The notes beneath the pieces are model-generated. The model was not told the origin of the DNA, did not search any database, and saw only the letters and a program-made list of their open reading frames with translations. DNA of 64,000 nucleotides from Alloyangia pacifica (lineage in GTDB: Bacteria; Pseudomonadota; Alphaproteobacteria; Rhodobacterales; Rhodobacteraceae): contig NZ_FOZW01000005.1 in assembly GCF_900116195.1 (NCBI RefSeq), positions 1-64,000 of the forward strand, written 5' to 3'. Position numbers and translations under genes: made by a program. Numbering within the stretch: position 1 is the stretch's first letter; each line of letters starts with the position of its first letter. Shown here piece after piece: positions 54,743 through 64,000 of the stretch.

Positions 54743-56479
54743 ATGTGTCCAAATGACATCGCGCCTGACACCCTGATGCCGCATCTGGAGACAGAGAGCG
54801 CGCCCGCTCTCTCGCCGACCAGCCTGCCGCCTGCATACACCCGGCCCATCCCGGCGCTGCTCGATGAGGCCGTGCGCCTGCACGGCGACCGCCCGGCGAT
54901 GCACTTTCTCGGGCGCCGCTACACCTACCGCGAGCTCGGCACCCTCGTCGACCGCGCGGCAGCCGGATTTGCCAGACAGGGCGTCACCAAGGGCGTCCGC
55001 GTCGGGCTATGCCTTCCGAACGTGCCCGCCTTCGTCATCTGCTATTTCGCCGCACTGAAGGCCGGTGGGACGGTGGTGAACTTCAACCCGCTCTATGCCC
55101 CGCGAGAGTTGCAGCACCAGGTCGAGGACTCGGGCATCTCGCTCATGGTGACCACCGATCTGGCCGCGATCTACCCGAAAGTGGCGGCGCAATTGGGGCA
55201 CGGCAATCTGAAACGGCTGGTCGTCTGCCCCATGGCCGAGATGCTGCCGCCGCTCAAGGGGCTGCTCTTCCCGCTGCTGAAGCGCCGGGACCTCGCCCGC
55301 GTGCCCCGCGACGCGCGCCACATCCCGTTCCGCCAGCTGATCCGGACCGCGGGGGAGGTGCCCTCTGCCCCGATCGACCCGATGACCGATCTAGCCTCCC
55401 TGCAATACACCGGCGGCACAACAGGGCTCTCCAAGGGCGCGATGCTGACCCATGCCAATATCGTCGCCAATGCCGAGCAGATCTTCCAGCGGCTCCCCGA
55501 TCCCGAGATCGGCGGCGAGCGGGTGCTTGCGGTGCTGCCTCTGTTCCATGTCTTCGGCATGACGGTGGCGATGAACCTCGCCGTCCGCATCGCCGCAGAG
55601 ATCATCCTGGTGCCGCGCTTCGATATCGCGGGAATGATCAAGGTGATCGAGCGCCAGAAGCCAACGCTGTTTCCCGGCGTTCCGACCCTCTACACGGCGA
55701 TCAATCGTGCGCTCGAGGAGCGCCCTGCCGACCTGTCTTCGCTGCGCTGCTGCATCTCCGGCGGCGCACCGCTGCCCGGCGAGGTCCGCCGGCGGTTCGA
55801 AGCCCTCAGCGGCTGTCGCCTCAGCGAGGGCTATGGCCTGTCCGAAAGCTCGCCGGTCGTCTGCTGCAACCCCTTCGATGGTAGCGCGCGAGACGGGTCA
55901 ATCGGCACGCCGCTGGCAAACACGCATGTGGAGTTCCGCGATCTCACGGATCCGACCCGGGTCTGCGAACCGCATGAAAACGGCGAGCTCTGCGTGCGCG
56001 GACCGCAGGTCATGCAGGGCTACTGGAGCCGCCCCGACGAAACCTCCGAGACCTTCATTGACGGCGCGCTGCGTACCGGGGATGTCGGATATGTCGACGA
56101 GGACGGTTTCTGTTTCATCGTCGACCGGATCAAGGACATGATCCTGTGCAGCGGCTACAACGTCTATCCCCGGGTCATCGAGGAGGCGCTCTACCAGCAT
56201 CCGGCGGTGGCCGAGGCGGTGGTGATCGGCGTGCCAGATGCGTATCGCGGCAGCGCGCCCAAGGCCTTCGTGGTGCTCAAGACGCCGCTCGACGCACCCG
56301 AGGATGCGCTGCATGGCTTCCTCAAGGAGTATCTCTCGCCGATCGAGATGCCCAAGCAGATCCAGATTTGCGAGAGCCTGCCCAAGACCTCGGTCGGCAA
56401 GCTGTCGAAAAAGGACCTCGTGGAAGGCGAACGGTTGCGGGCCGAAGCCGCCCAATCTGCGGGCACGGATGCTTCATGA
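54743..56479 (+). CDS. fadD: Long-chain fatty acid-CoA ligase
   Basis: The 578-residue AMP-forming ligase has the P-loop YTGGTTGLSKGAM near residue 220, SEGYGLSESSPV, TGDVGYVDEDG and the C-terminal KTSVGKLSKKDL with the adenylation lysine. It activates fatty acids to acyl-CoA. The start could be ATG 54743 or 54776. It lies 163 bases after fadL. Confidence 0.93.
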   Translation: MCPNDIAPDTLMPHLETESAPALSPTSLPPAYTRPIPALLDEAVRLHGDRPAMHFLGRRYTYRELGTLVDRAAAGFARQGVTKGVRVGLCLPNVPAFVICYFAALKAGGTVVNFNPLYAPRELQHQVEDSGISLMVTTDLAAIYPKVAAQLGHGNLKRLVVCPMAEMLPPLKGLLFPLLKRRDLARVPRDARHIPFRQLIRTAGEVPSAPIDPMTDLASLQYTGGTTGLSKGAMLTHANIVANAEQIFQRLPDPEIGGERVLAVLPLFHVFGMTVAMNLAVRIAAEIILVPRFDIAGMIKVIERQKPTLFPGVPTLYTAINRALEERPADLSSLRCCISGGAPLPGEVRRRFEALSGCRLSEGYGLSESSPVVCCNPFDGSARDGSIGTPLANTHVEFRDLTDPTRVCEPHENGELCVRGPQVMQGYWSRPDETSETFIDGALRTGDVGYVDEDGFCFIVDRIKDMILCSGYNVYPRVIEEALYQHPAVAEAVVIGVPDAYRGSAPKAFVVLKTPLDAPEDALHGFLKEYLSPIEMPKQIQICESLPKTSVGKLSKKDLVEGERLRAEAAQSAGTDAS

Positions 56480-56494
56480 GCTGCGTAAACGTCA

Positions 56495-56508
56495 TTCCGT
56501 GCACGGAA
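56495..56508 (+). promoter_or_regulatory. Perfect 14-base palindrome before the MerR gene
   Basis: TTCCGTGCACGGAA lies 91 bases before the MerR start, between fadD and merR. CGTAAACGT, a half of the FadL upstream palindrome type, lies 5 bases left of it. Both may be regulator sites. Confidence 0.5.
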
Positions 56509-56599
56509 GGCTCTGTTCGTGGCCCTCGCGCTGGTGCTAGTCTTTTCCGTGGGTTGCAGACACCGGTTACACCCGACCCCAAGTTGCGACAGGTCTCAA

Positions 56600-57010
56600 A
56601 TGGACAAGCTCTTCTCGATCTCGGACCTTTCGAAAGAGCTTGGCGTGACTCCGCGTACCATTCGCTTCTACGAGGAACAGGGGCTCGTGCTGCCGCAGCG
56701 CGTCGGCACCAACCGCGTCTACACATCCCGGGATCGCGGTCGCCTGATCCTGATCCTGCGCGGCAAGCGGCTCGGCTTCACGCTGAAGGACATCCGGGAG
56801 TACCTCGACCTCTACGACGCCGATCCGACGCAGCGCGAGCAGATCGATGCGCTTCTGGTCAAGGTGCGTCAGCGCATCCACGAGCTAGACGAGCAATTCG
56901 AGACGCTGCGTGTGACGCTCAAGGAGCTCCGCGAGATCGAGCAGATGTCGCTCGACGCGCTGGAGCGCCACGAAAACGCTGCCGCGCGCACCGCGTCGCG
57001 GACCTCCTGA
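56600..57010 (+). CDS. MerR-family regulator of fatty-acid genes
   Basis: The 136-residue MerR protein has ISDLSKELGVTPRTIRFYEE, the winged-helix start, then a coiled-coil (residues 85-125). MerR regulators of this branch (LiuR/PsrA-like) control acyl-CoA dehydrogenase clusters. It lies between fadD and fadA and is likely an activator or repressor of the cluster. Confidence 0.88.
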   Translation: MDKLFSISDLSKELGVTPRTIRFYEEQGLVLPQRVGTNRVYTSRDRGRLILILRGKRLGFTLKDIREYLDLYDADPTQREQIDALLVKVRQRIHELDEQFETLRVTLKELREIEQMSLDALERHENAAARTASRTS

Positions 57011-57074
57011 CGCCAACCGGAACCCCCAGGGTTCCGTCTCATCACATTCCACATGCAACTCCGGAGAGTTACCG

Positions 57075-58211
57075 ATGACACGTGTCGTTGTCGCGGGCTA
57101 CATGCGCTCGCCCTTTACCCTTGCCCGCAAAGGCGCCCTGGCCAAGGTCCGGCCCGACGATCTGGCCGCGCAAGTGGTCCGCGCGCTGGTCGAGCGCTCG
57201 GGCATCGAGCCCGAGGCGATCGAGGATCTGCTGCTCGGCTGCGCCTTCCCCGAGGGGGAACAGGGTCTGAACCTCGCCCGTCTCGTCGGGCTGATGAGCG
57301 GGCTGCCGCAATCGGTGGGCGCCGCCACCATCAACCGCTTCTGCGGCTCGTCGATGACCTCGGTCCACGTGGCGGCCGGCTCGATTGCCATGGGTGCCGG
57401 TGAGGCCTTCGTCTGCGCCGGGGTCGAGAACATGAGCCGGGTGCCGATGATGGGCTTCAACCCGATGCCGCATCCCGAGTTCGCCCGCAGCCACCCCGAG
57501 GCCTACATGGGCATGGGCGAGACGGCAGAGAACGTGGCCCGGCGCTGGCAGATCACCCGCGCGGAGCAGGAAGAATTCGCCCTGCGCTCGCAGGAGAAGG
57601 CCGCCGCCGCGCTGCAGAAGGGCCTGTTCGCCGACGAGGTCGTACCGATCACCGGCCGGGACGGTGTTGTCGAGACCGACGGCTGCCTGCGCCCGGAAAC
57701 AACGCTGGAGGCTCTGGCCGAGCTCAAGCCCGCCTTCGACGCGCAGGGCGTGGTGACCGCCGGCACCTCCTCGCCGCTGACCGACGGCTGCGCGGCGGTG
57801 CTTGTCTGCTCGGAAGCCTATGCCGAGAAGGCCGGGCTGCCGATCCTCGCCTACGTGAAATCCGTGGCGGTGAAAGGCTGCGCGCCCGACGTCATGGGGA
57901 TCGGCCCGGTTGCCGCCACCCGCGCCGCGCTGGACCGCGCTGCGATTTCGGCGGGCGATCTCGACGTGATCGAGTTGAACGAGGCCTTTGCCTCCCAGTC
58001 CATCGCCTGCATCCGCGATCTCGATCTCGACCCGGCACGGGTCAACCTCGACGGCGGCGCCATCGCGCTCGGCCATCCGCTCGGTGCCACCGGCGCGCGG
58101 ATCGTCGGCAAGGCGGCGAGCCTGCTGAAACGCGAGGGCGGACGCTACGCGCTGGCCACCCAGTGCATCGGTGGCGGTCAGGGCATCGCCACCATTCTGG
58201 AGGCCGCGTGA
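57075..58211 (+). CDS. fadA: Acetyl-CoA acyltransferase (thiolase)
   Basis: The 378-residue thiolase has catalytic Cys90 in INRFCGSSM, the GGAIALGHPLGATG histidine motif and the CIGGGQG cysteine near the end. It cleaves 3-ketoacyl-CoA in beta-oxidation. The stop overlaps the next gene by one base (TGATG). Confidence 0.94.
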   Translation: MTRVVVAGYMRSPFTLARKGALAKVRPDDLAAQVVRALVERSGIEPEAIEDLLLGCAFPEGEQGLNLARLVGLMSGLPQSVGAATINRFCGSSMTSVHVAAGSIAMGAGEAFVCAGVENMSRVPMMGFNPMPHPEFARSHPEAYMGMGETAENVARRWQITRAEQEEFALRSQEKAAAALQKGLFADEVVPITGRDGVVETDGCLRPETTLEALAELKPAFDAQGVVTAGTSSPLTDGCAAVLVCSEAYAEKAGLPILAYVKSVAVKGCAPDVMGIGPVAATRAALDRAAISAGDLDVIELNEAFASQSIACIRDLDLDPARVNLDGGAIALGHPLGATGARIVGKAASLLKREGGRYALATQCIGGGQGIATILEAA

Positions 58212-60535
58212 TGGCCGGCATCGAAAAAGTCGCCGTCATCGGCGCCGGCGTCATGGGTGCCGCGATTGCGGCCCATGTCGCCAATTCCGGCACCAAGGTG
58301 CTGCTGCTCGACATCGTGCCCGAGGGCGCAGCGAACCGGAACGCGCTCGCGGATGGCGCGCTGGCCCGGATGCAGAAAGCCGACCCCGCCCCCTTCATGG
58401 GCCGCAAGGCGGCGCGGTTGATGGAGACCGGGAATCTCGAGGATGATCTGGAGCGCCTCGCCGAGGCCGACTGGATCATCGAGGCGGTGATCGAGCGGCT
58501 CGACATCAAGCAAGGCCTATATCGCAGAATCGAGGGCGCCCGGAAGCCGGGCAGCATCGTCTCGTCCAACACCTCGACCATCCCGCTGGCGACGCTGGTG
58601 GGCGGGCTTTCCGAGAGCTTTGCGCAGGACTTCCTGATCACGCACTTCTTCAACCCGCCCCGCTACATGCGGCTGATGGAACTGGTCACCGGTGCCGCGA
58701 CCCGCGCAGAGGCCGCCGAAGTGATCACCGACTTCGCCGACAAGCGCCTCGGCAAGACGGTCATCCGGGCGAAAGACACGCCCAGCTTCATCGGCAACCG
58801 ACTTGGCGTCTACTGGCTGCAGAAAGCGGTGATCGAGGCCGCCGAGCGCGGCATCCCGGTCGAGCAGGCCGACGCGCTGATCGGCAAGCCCTTCGGCATT
58901 CCGAAGACCGGTGTCTTCGGGCTGCTCGATCTGGTCGGGCTCGACCTCATGCCCCACGTGAACGCGAGCCTCGCCGCCGCGCTGCCGCAGAGCGACGCCT
59001 TCCACACCGCAAACCGTCCGCTGCCGATCGTGCAGAAGATGATCTCCGAGGGTTACACCGGCCGCAAGGGCAAGGGTGGCTTCTACCGTCTGAACCGCGA
59101 GGGCGGGCAGAAGGTGAAAGAGGCGGTCGACCTGTCGAGCGGGCACTACGCCAAAGCCCGCAAACCCCGGTCCGACGCGATGGACGAGGCTGGGCGCAGC
59201 CCGCGCGCGCTCATGGCGCATGACAGCGCCGAGGGCCGCTATGCCGCCGACGTCATGGGCGCGACGCTGCGCTATGCCGCCGAACTGGCCGGGGAAGTCG
59301 CGGACAGCATCGCCGACATCGACGAGGCCATGTGCCTCGGCTATGGCTGGAAGGACGGCCCCTTCGCGCTCATGGACAAGATCGGCCCGGACTGGCTGGC
59401 GGAGCGGCTCGAGGCCGAGGGCGAGACGGTGCCGCCGATCCTCGACCTCGCCCGCGGGCGCAGCTTCTACCGCGTCGAGGCGGGCAAGCTCGAGCAGCTT
59501 GGCCTCGACGGTGCCTACCATCCGGTGACCCGCCCCGAGGGTGTGCTGCTGCTCTCCGACATCAAGTGCGGCGCAAAGCCGGTGCTCAAGAACGGCTCCG
59601 CCGCGGTCTGGGACATCGGGGATGGCGTTCTTTGCTTCGAGTTCACCTCCAAGATGAATTCGATGGACGACCAGATCATGGCGCTCCTGGCGAAGACGCT
59701 GAAGCTGGTGGAGGCCGAGTACAAGGCGCTCGTCATTCATAACGAGGGCACCAACTTCTCGGTCGGCGCCAACCTCGGTCTTGCCTTCTTTGCCGCCAAC
59801 ATCGCGGCGTGGGACCAGATCGAGAGCCTTGTGTCCTTTGGTCAGAAGACCTTCCAGGATATGCGCAACGCCCCTTTCCCGGTGGTCGGCGCGCCCTCCG
59901 GCATGGCGCTTGGCGGTGGCTGCGAAGTACTGCTGCATTGCGACGCGGTGCAGGCCCATGCCGAGAGCTACATTGGCCTCGTCGAGGTCGGCGTGGGGCT
60001 GATCCCCGGCTGGGGCGGCTGCACCGAGATGCTGCACCGCTGGCAGAAGTTCGGCCGCCTGCCCAAGGGGCCGATGCCGGCACCCTCGAAGGTCTTCGAG
60101 ATCCTCAGCACCGCGACAGTGGCGAAATCCGCCGCCGAGGCCAAGGAGCTGCTGTTCCTGCGCCCCGAGGACGGGATCACCATGAACCGCGCCCGGCTGC
60201 TGGCCGACGCCAAGGCGCGCGCGCTCGCGATGGTCGAGGGCTACATACCTCCCGAGGCGCGGGACTACACGCTGCCGGGGCCGTCCGGCCTCGTCGCCAT
60301 GGAGATGGCGGTGCAGCAGTTCCGCAAGGTGGGCAAGGCCACCCCCTATGACGAGATCGTCTCGGGCGCGCTGGCCGAGGTGCTGTCGGGCGGCGACACC
60401 GATCCGATCGACACGCTCACCGAGGCGGACCTGCTGAAACTCGAGCGCGACCGGTTCTTCACGCTGGTCAAGCGACCCGGCACGCTCGACCGCATCGAGA
60501 CCATGCTGATGACCGGCAAGCCGCTCCGGAACTGA
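58211..60535 (+). CDS. fadN: 3-hydroxyacyl-CoA dehydrogenase/enoyl-CoA hydratase, FadN-type domain order
   Basis: The 774-residue enzyme starts with the dehydrogenase NAD motif VIGAGVMGAAIAAHVANSG and ends with an enoyl-CoA hydratase domain (GTNFSVGANLG, GMALGGGCEV). This order is opposite to E. coli FadB but the same as Bacillus FadN. It is the usual partner of the thiolase at 57075 and the acyl-CoA dehydrogenase at 60576, as in fadNAE. Confidence 0.9.
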   Translation: MAGIEKVAVIGAGVMGAAIAAHVANSGTKVLLLDIVPEGAANRNALADGALARMQKADPAPFMGRKAARLMETGNLEDDLERLAEADWIIEAVIERLDIKQGLYRRIEGARKPGSIVSSNTSTIPLATLVGGLSESFAQDFLITHFFNPPRYMRLMELVTGAATRAEAAEVITDFADKRLGKTVIRAKDTPSFIGNRLGVYWLQKAVIEAAERGIPVEQADALIGKPFGIPKTGVFGLLDLVGLDLMPHVNASLAAALPQSDAFHTANRPLPIVQKMISEGYTGRKGKGGFYRLNREGGQKVKEAVDLSSGHYAKARKPRSDAMDEAGRSPRALMAHDSAEGRYAADVMGATLRYAAELAGEVADSIADIDEAMCLGYGWKDGPFALMDKIGPDWLAERLEAEGETVPPILDLARGRSFYRVEAGKLEQLGLDGAYHPVTRPEGVLLLSDIKCGAKPVLKNGSAAVWDIGDGVLCFEFTSKMNSMDDQIMALLAKTLKLVEAEYKALVIHNEGTNFSVGANLGLAFFAANIAAWDQIESLVSFGQKTFQDMRNAPFPVVGAPSGMALGGGCEVLLHCDAVQAHAESYIGLVEVGVGLIPGWGGCTEMLHRWQKFGRLPKGPMPAPSKVFEILSTATVAKSAAEAKELLFLRPEDGITMNRARLLADAKARALAMVEGYIPPEARDYTLPGPSGLVAMEMAVQQFRKVGKATPYDEIVSGALAEVLSGGDTDPIDTLTEADLLKLERDRFFTLVKRPGTLDRIETMLMTGKPLRN

Positions 60536-60575
60536 ACCCCGGCCTTGGGCCACAGACAAGAGGGACATCACGACG

Positions 60576-62366
60576 ATGGCCGATTACACGCCCCCCCTGC
60601 GCGACATGCGCTTTGTCTACCACGAGCTGCTGGGCTGCGACGATCTGGCGGAGCTGCCCGGGTTCGAGGAGTTCACCGCCGACCTGATCGATCCGATCCT
60701 CGAAGAGGCCGGCAAGATCTGCGCCGAGGTGCTGCACCCGATCAACCGTTCCGGCGACGAGGAAGGCTGCCGGCTGGAGAACGGTGTCGTCCGCACCCCC
60801 GCCGGCTTCCCCGAGGCCTATCGCCAGTTCCGCGAAGGTGGCTGGACGGCGATCACCTGCGACCCGGAATATGGCGGACAGGGGTTGCCCGCCGCCGCCG
60901 ACGTGCTGGTGACCGAGATGATCTGCTCGGCAAACCTGTCGTTCGGCATGTATCCCGGCCTGTCGCACGGTGCCTACCTTGCGCTGCACAGCCACGGCTC
61001 GGAGGAGCTGAAGCGGGCCTACCTGCCCAAGCTCGTCGACGGCACATGGTCGGGCACCATGTGCCTGACCGAGCCGCATTGCGGCACCGACCTGGGACTT
61101 CTGCGCACCAAGGCCGAGCCGCAGGACGATGGCAGCTTCCGCGTCACCGGCACCAAGATCTTCATCTCCGCCGGCGAGCATGACCTGACCGAGAACATCA
61201 TCCACCTGGTGCTGGCGCGGCTCCCGGATGCCCCCAAGGGCTCGCGCGGGATCAGCCTCTTCGTCGTGCCGAAGTTCCTGCCCACCGCCGAGGGCACCCC
61301 GGGCGAGCGCAACGGCGTGATGTGCTCGAGCATCGAGCACAAGATGGGGATCAAGGCCTCCTCGACCTGCGTGATGAACTTCGACGAGGCGCAGGGCTGG
61401 CTGGTCGGTGCGCCGCACAAGGGGCTGCAGGCGATGTTCACCATGATGAACAACGAACGCCTCGCGGTCGGCGGGCAGGGGCTAGGGCTGGCCGAGGCCG
61501 CCTACCAGGGCTCGGTCGCCTATGCCCGCGAGCGTCTGCAGGGCCGGTCGCTGACCGGGACCAAGGCGCCCGACAAGCCCGCCGATCCGATCATCGTGCA
61601 TCCCGATGTGCGCCGGATGCTGCTCTTGCAACGGGCCGCGACCGAGGGCTGCCGGGCGATGGCGGTCTGGGTGGCCAAGGAGCTCGACAAGCAAGAGCGC
61701 CACCCCGAGCCCGAAGTGCGCAAGGCGTCGGAGGATTTCGTGGCGCTGATGACCCCGATCGTGAAGGCGCTGTTCACCGACCTCGGCTTCGAGAACGCCA
61801 ACCTCGGGATGCAGGTGCTGGGCGGGCACGGCTACATCCGCGAGCACGGCATGGAGCAATACGTCCGCGATGCGCGCATCACGCAGATCTACGAGGGCAC
61901 GAACGGCATTCAGGCGCTCGACCTCGTGGGCCGCAAGCTGGGTGCGAACGGCGGGCGTTACCTGCGGCGGTTCTTCCACCCGGTGGCGGAGTACATCGAA
62001 GGCCACGCCGAAACACCCGAGATGGCGCCTTACATCGCGCCGCTGGCCAAGGCCTTCGGTCGCCTGCAGACCGCAACCGGCACCGTCGCCCAGCGGGGGC
62101 TTGCCAACCCGGACGAGGCCGGGGCCGCGGCGACCGACTATATGCGGCTCTTCGGCCTGACGGCGCTCGGCTATCTCTGGGCCCGCATGGCCGAGACCGC
62201 GATGGCCAAAAGCCGGGAAAGCGGCGATGCCGACGGCTTCTATGCCGCCAAGCAGGTCACGGCGCGGTTCTACATGGAGCGGGTCCTGCCGCAGACCGGC
62301 GCGCTGCTGTCGCAGATCATGGCCGGCGGCCAGACCCTCATGGCGCTGGACGAAGCAGCCTTCTGA
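60576..62366 (+). CDS. Acyl-CoA dehydrogenase with C-terminal extension
   Basis: The 596-residue flavoprotein has acyl-CoA dehydrogenase signatures (CLTEPHCGTDLGLLRTKAE, GGHGYIREHGMEQ), a YEGTNGIQALDL motif with catalytic Glu, and a C-terminal extension with a second helical domain. It introduces the double bond in acyl-CoA and passes electrons to ETF. It is separated from fadN by 40 bases. Confidence 0.93.
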   Translation: MADYTPPLRDMRFVYHELLGCDDLAELPGFEEFTADLIDPILEEAGKICAEVLHPINRSGDEEGCRLENGVVRTPAGFPEAYRQFREGGWTAITCDPEYGGQGLPAAADVLVTEMICSANLSFGMYPGLSHGAYLALHSHGSEELKRAYLPKLVDGTWSGTMCLTEPHCGTDLGLLRTKAEPQDDGSFRVTGTKIFISAGEHDLTENIIHLVLARLPDAPKGSRGISLFVVPKFLPTAEGTPGERNGVMCSSIEHKMGIKASSTCVMNFDEAQGWLVGAPHKGLQAMFTMMNNERLAVGGQGLGLAEAAYQGSVAYARERLQGRSLTGTKAPDKPADPIIVHPDVRRMLLLQRAATEGCRAMAVWVAKELDKQERHPEPEVRKASEDFVALMTPIVKALFTDLGFENANLGMQVLGGHGYIREHGMEQYVRDARITQIYEGTNGIQALDLVGRKLGANGGRYLRRFFHPVAEYIEGHAETPEMAPYIAPLAKAFGRLQTATGTVAQRGLANPDEAGAAATDYMRLFGLTALGYLWARMAETAMAKSRESGDADGFYAAKQVTARFYMERVLPQTGALLSQIMAGGQTLMALDEAAF

Positions 62367-62379
62367 AGGGGGAGCCGGA

Positions 62380-62415
62380 CGCGGGAACCGAATGGCGAAA
62401 GCCTCGGTTCCCGCG
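62380..62415 (+). terminator. Stem-loop between the acyl-CoA dehydrogenase and SDR genes
   Basis: CGCGGGAACCGA at 62380-62391 and TCGGTTCCCGCG at 62404-62415 form a perfect 12-bp stem with a 12-base loop. It lies 14 bases after the dehydrogenase stop and may weaken transcription into the SDR. Confidence 0.65.
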
Positions 62416-62529
62416 TCTCGCGCAGCCGGCGCGCCGCTCACCGCGCGGCGCGCAGAAAACCGGAGCAGTGCCCTGCCCGAGGTGCCGGAAAGCGCCGGAC
62501 GGGAACAGGTGGGACAAGGAGTGAACGGA

Positions 62530-63360
62530 ATGGAAAATCTCGGCGGCAAGACACTCTTCATCAGCGGCGGCAGCCGCGGCATCGGCCGGGCCATCGCGCT
62601 GCGCGCCGCGCGTGACGGCGCCAACGTGGTGCTGGCGGCCAAGACCGTCACCCCGCACCCCAAGCTGCCCGGCACCATCGAGGATGCCGCGGCCGAGGTC
62701 GAGGCGCACGGCGGGCGCGCCCTGCCGCTCCAGCTCGACATCCGCGACGACGCGGCGGTGACCGAGGCCGTGCGCAAGGCCGAGGACCACTTCGGCGGTA
62801 TCGACATCGTGGTCAACAATGCCAGCGCCATCTCCCTTACGCCGACCCCCGACACCGAGATGAAACGGTTCGACCTGATGATGCAGGTCAACATGCGCGG
62901 CACCTTCGCGGTCACCCGCGCCTGCTTGCCAGCGCTGAAGAAGGCCGCGAACCCGCATGTGCTGACGCTCTCGCCGCCGCCCTCGCTCGACCCGGCCTGG
63001 TACGGGCCGCATGTCGCCTACACGATCTCGAAGATGGGGATGAGCCTCTGCGTGCTCGGCTGGGCCGAGGAGTTCCGCAGCTTCGGCATCGCCGCCAACG
63101 CGCTTTGGCCCCGCACGGTCATCGACACCGCCGCGCTGGCCATGCTCGGCGGCGCGGTCCAGCCAAAGAACTGCCGCACGCCGCAGATCGTCGCCGATGC
63201 CGCCCATGCGATCCTGACCCGCCCCGCGAAAGACTGCAGTGGCAACTTCTTCATCGACGAGGAGGTGTTGCGCGCGCAGGGCGTCGAGGATTTCTCGGGC
63301 TATGCCGTCGACCCCTCCGAGCCGCTGCTGCCCGATCTCTTCGTCGCGTCAGACAGCTGA
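62530..63360 (+). CDS. SDR family oxidoreductase, HSDL2-like
   Basis: The 276-residue SDR has FISGGSRGIGRAIALRAA near residues 10-27, NNASAI and a catalytic YTISKMG. It resembles hydroxysteroid dehydrogenase-like 2 proteins found with beta-oxidation genes. AAGGAG lies 9 bases before ATG 62530; a GTG nine bases upstream is possible. Confidence 0.87.
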   Translation: MENLGGKTLFISGGSRGIGRAIALRAARDGANVVLAAKTVTPHPKLPGTIEDAAAEVEAHGGRALPLQLDIRDDAAVTEAVRKAEDHFGGIDIVVNNASAISLTPTPDTEMKRFDLMMQVNMRGTFAVTRACLPALKKAANPHVLTLSPPPSLDPAWYGPHVAYTISKMGMSLCVLGWAEEFRSFGIAANALWPRTVIDTAALAMLGGAVQPKNCRTPQIVADAAHAILTRPAKDCSGNFFIDEEVLRAQGVEDFSGYAVDPSEPLLPDLFVASDS

Positions 63361-63393
63361 CCGCATCACACGCTCGATTTCCGGGGACTGCCC

Positions 63394-63789
63394 ATGATCA
63401 AACGCTTCACCTCTTTCGCCTGCCTCCTTGCGCTGGTCGCGACCCCTGCCCTCGCCGCGGATCCGGTGCTCGGCACCTGGCAGACCCAGCCGGGCGACGA
63501 TGGCCACTTCGGCTTCGTCACCATCGCGCCCTGCGGCAGCAAGATCTGCGGCACACTGAGCCGCGCCTTCGGCGCGGACGGCTCGACGATCCCCTCCGAC
63601 ACGGTCGGGCGGCAGATCGTCTGGGACATGCAGCCCGAAGGCGCGGGGAAATACGACTCCGGCCGCATCTGGGCCCCCGACCGCGACAGGACGTACAACT
63701 CCAGGATGGAACTCACCGGCGACCGGCTGAAGGTTTATGGCTGTGTCTTCGGCATCTGCCGCGGGCAGACCTGGAGTCGCGTTGAGTAA
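63394..63789 (+). CDS. DUF2147-type secreted protein
   Basis: The 131-residue protein has a signal peptide (LLALVATPALA), then PVLGTWQTQPGDDGHFGFVTI and ICGTLSRAF, with paired Cys (PCGSKICG, YGCVFGIC). This matches small secreted DUF2147 proteins of unknown role. It follows the SDR gene by 33 bases. Confidence 0.85.
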   Translation: MIKRFTSFACLLALVATPALAADPVLGTWQTQPGDDGHFGFVTIAPCGSKICGTLSRAFGADGSTIPSDTVGRQIVWDMQPEGAGKYDSGRIWAPDRDRTYNSRMELTGDRLKVYGCVFGICRGQTWSRVE

Positions 63790-63863
63790 CGCCGGCACCT
63801 GCAAGACACGGGCGGAGTTCCCTGAGGGGCCAACCCCGGCTTTGGCGCCCGGGGGGCCATAGC

Positions 63864-64000
63864 TCAGGACTTGCGCGCCGCGTCGAGGCTCCACGTGCCT
63901 CCGCCCACCACCGCGAAGTAGAGGAACAGGAAGCAATAGAGGATCGCGGCATCGCCGCCGTTCACCGTGGGAAACAGGTTCTGCGGCGCGTGGAACATCC
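63864..64000 (-). CDS. DoxX-family membrane protein (C-terminal end)
   Basis: Minus-strand translation ends GDAAILYCFLFLYFAVVGGG and TWSLDAARKS at a stop at 63864-63866. The hydrophobic helix and GxWSLDA ending resemble DoxX-like quinone-linked membrane proteins. The gene continues past the right edge. Confidence 0.75.
   Translation of the reverse strand, partial: MFHAPQNLFPTVNGGDAAILYCFLFLYFAVVGGGTWSLDAARKS

Overview
The window is high-GC alphaproteobacterial DNA. The gene content (red-type form I RubisCO with cbbX, a PQQ operon, a complete Tad/Flp pilus locus, many FAD-dependent amine oxidases) and the protein sequences suggest a marine or soil member of the Rhodobacteraceae (Roseobacter group, for example Salipiger- or Paracoccus-like). 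This placement comes from reading protein families, not from a database search.

Layout. (1) About 1-11.9 kb is a PQQ and C1/alcohol oxidation module. It holds the start of a class III alcohol (glutathione-formaldehyde) dehydrogenase, a SoxH-like zinc hydrolase and SoxYZ-like carrier of the quinoprotein relay type, an ABC pair resembling PedB/PedC or LutE/LutF, a second ABC permease, a two-component system and pqqABCDE. No PQQ dehydrogenase lies in the window. (2) About 12.7-24.4 kb is a Calvin cycle cluster: divergent cbbR, then cbbF-P-T-G-A-L-S-X-E and a thioredoxin-fold protein. Together with module 1 it fits oxidation of methanol or formaldehyde to CO2 followed by CO2 fixation. (3) About 25.8-40.2 kb is a Tad/Flp tight-adherence pilus locus on the minus strand, with an embedded L,D-transpeptidase and a convergent AAA ATPase. 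(4) About 41.3-52.3 kb is a minus-strand catabolic cluster: MarR regulator, SDR, three DAO-type FAD oxidoreductases and a peptide/opine-type ABC transporter. Its substrate is unknown, probably an amino or N-alkyl compound. (5) About 53.3-63.4 kb is a fatty-acid uptake and beta-oxidation cluster (FadL, FadD, MerR regulator, thiolase, FadN-type multifunctional enzyme, acyl-CoA dehydrogenase, SDR), followed by a small DUF2147 protein and the end of a DoxX-like gene.

Three of the four joins between modules contain a recognisable decayed insertion sequence: IS3-type relics near 12.2-12.6 and 25.1-25.8 kb and an IS110-type relic near 52.4-53.0 kb. The fourth join (40.2-41.3 kb) is a 1.1-kb stretch in which I can recognise no gene. 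This suggests the window was assembled by successive insertions of catabolic or surface modules.

No rRNA, tRNA or CRISPR array was seen. The strongest candidates for new biology are the three-oxidase ABC cluster, the L,D-transpeptidase inside the Tad operon, the winged-helix AAA ATPase beside it, and the regulatory repeats listed under findings.
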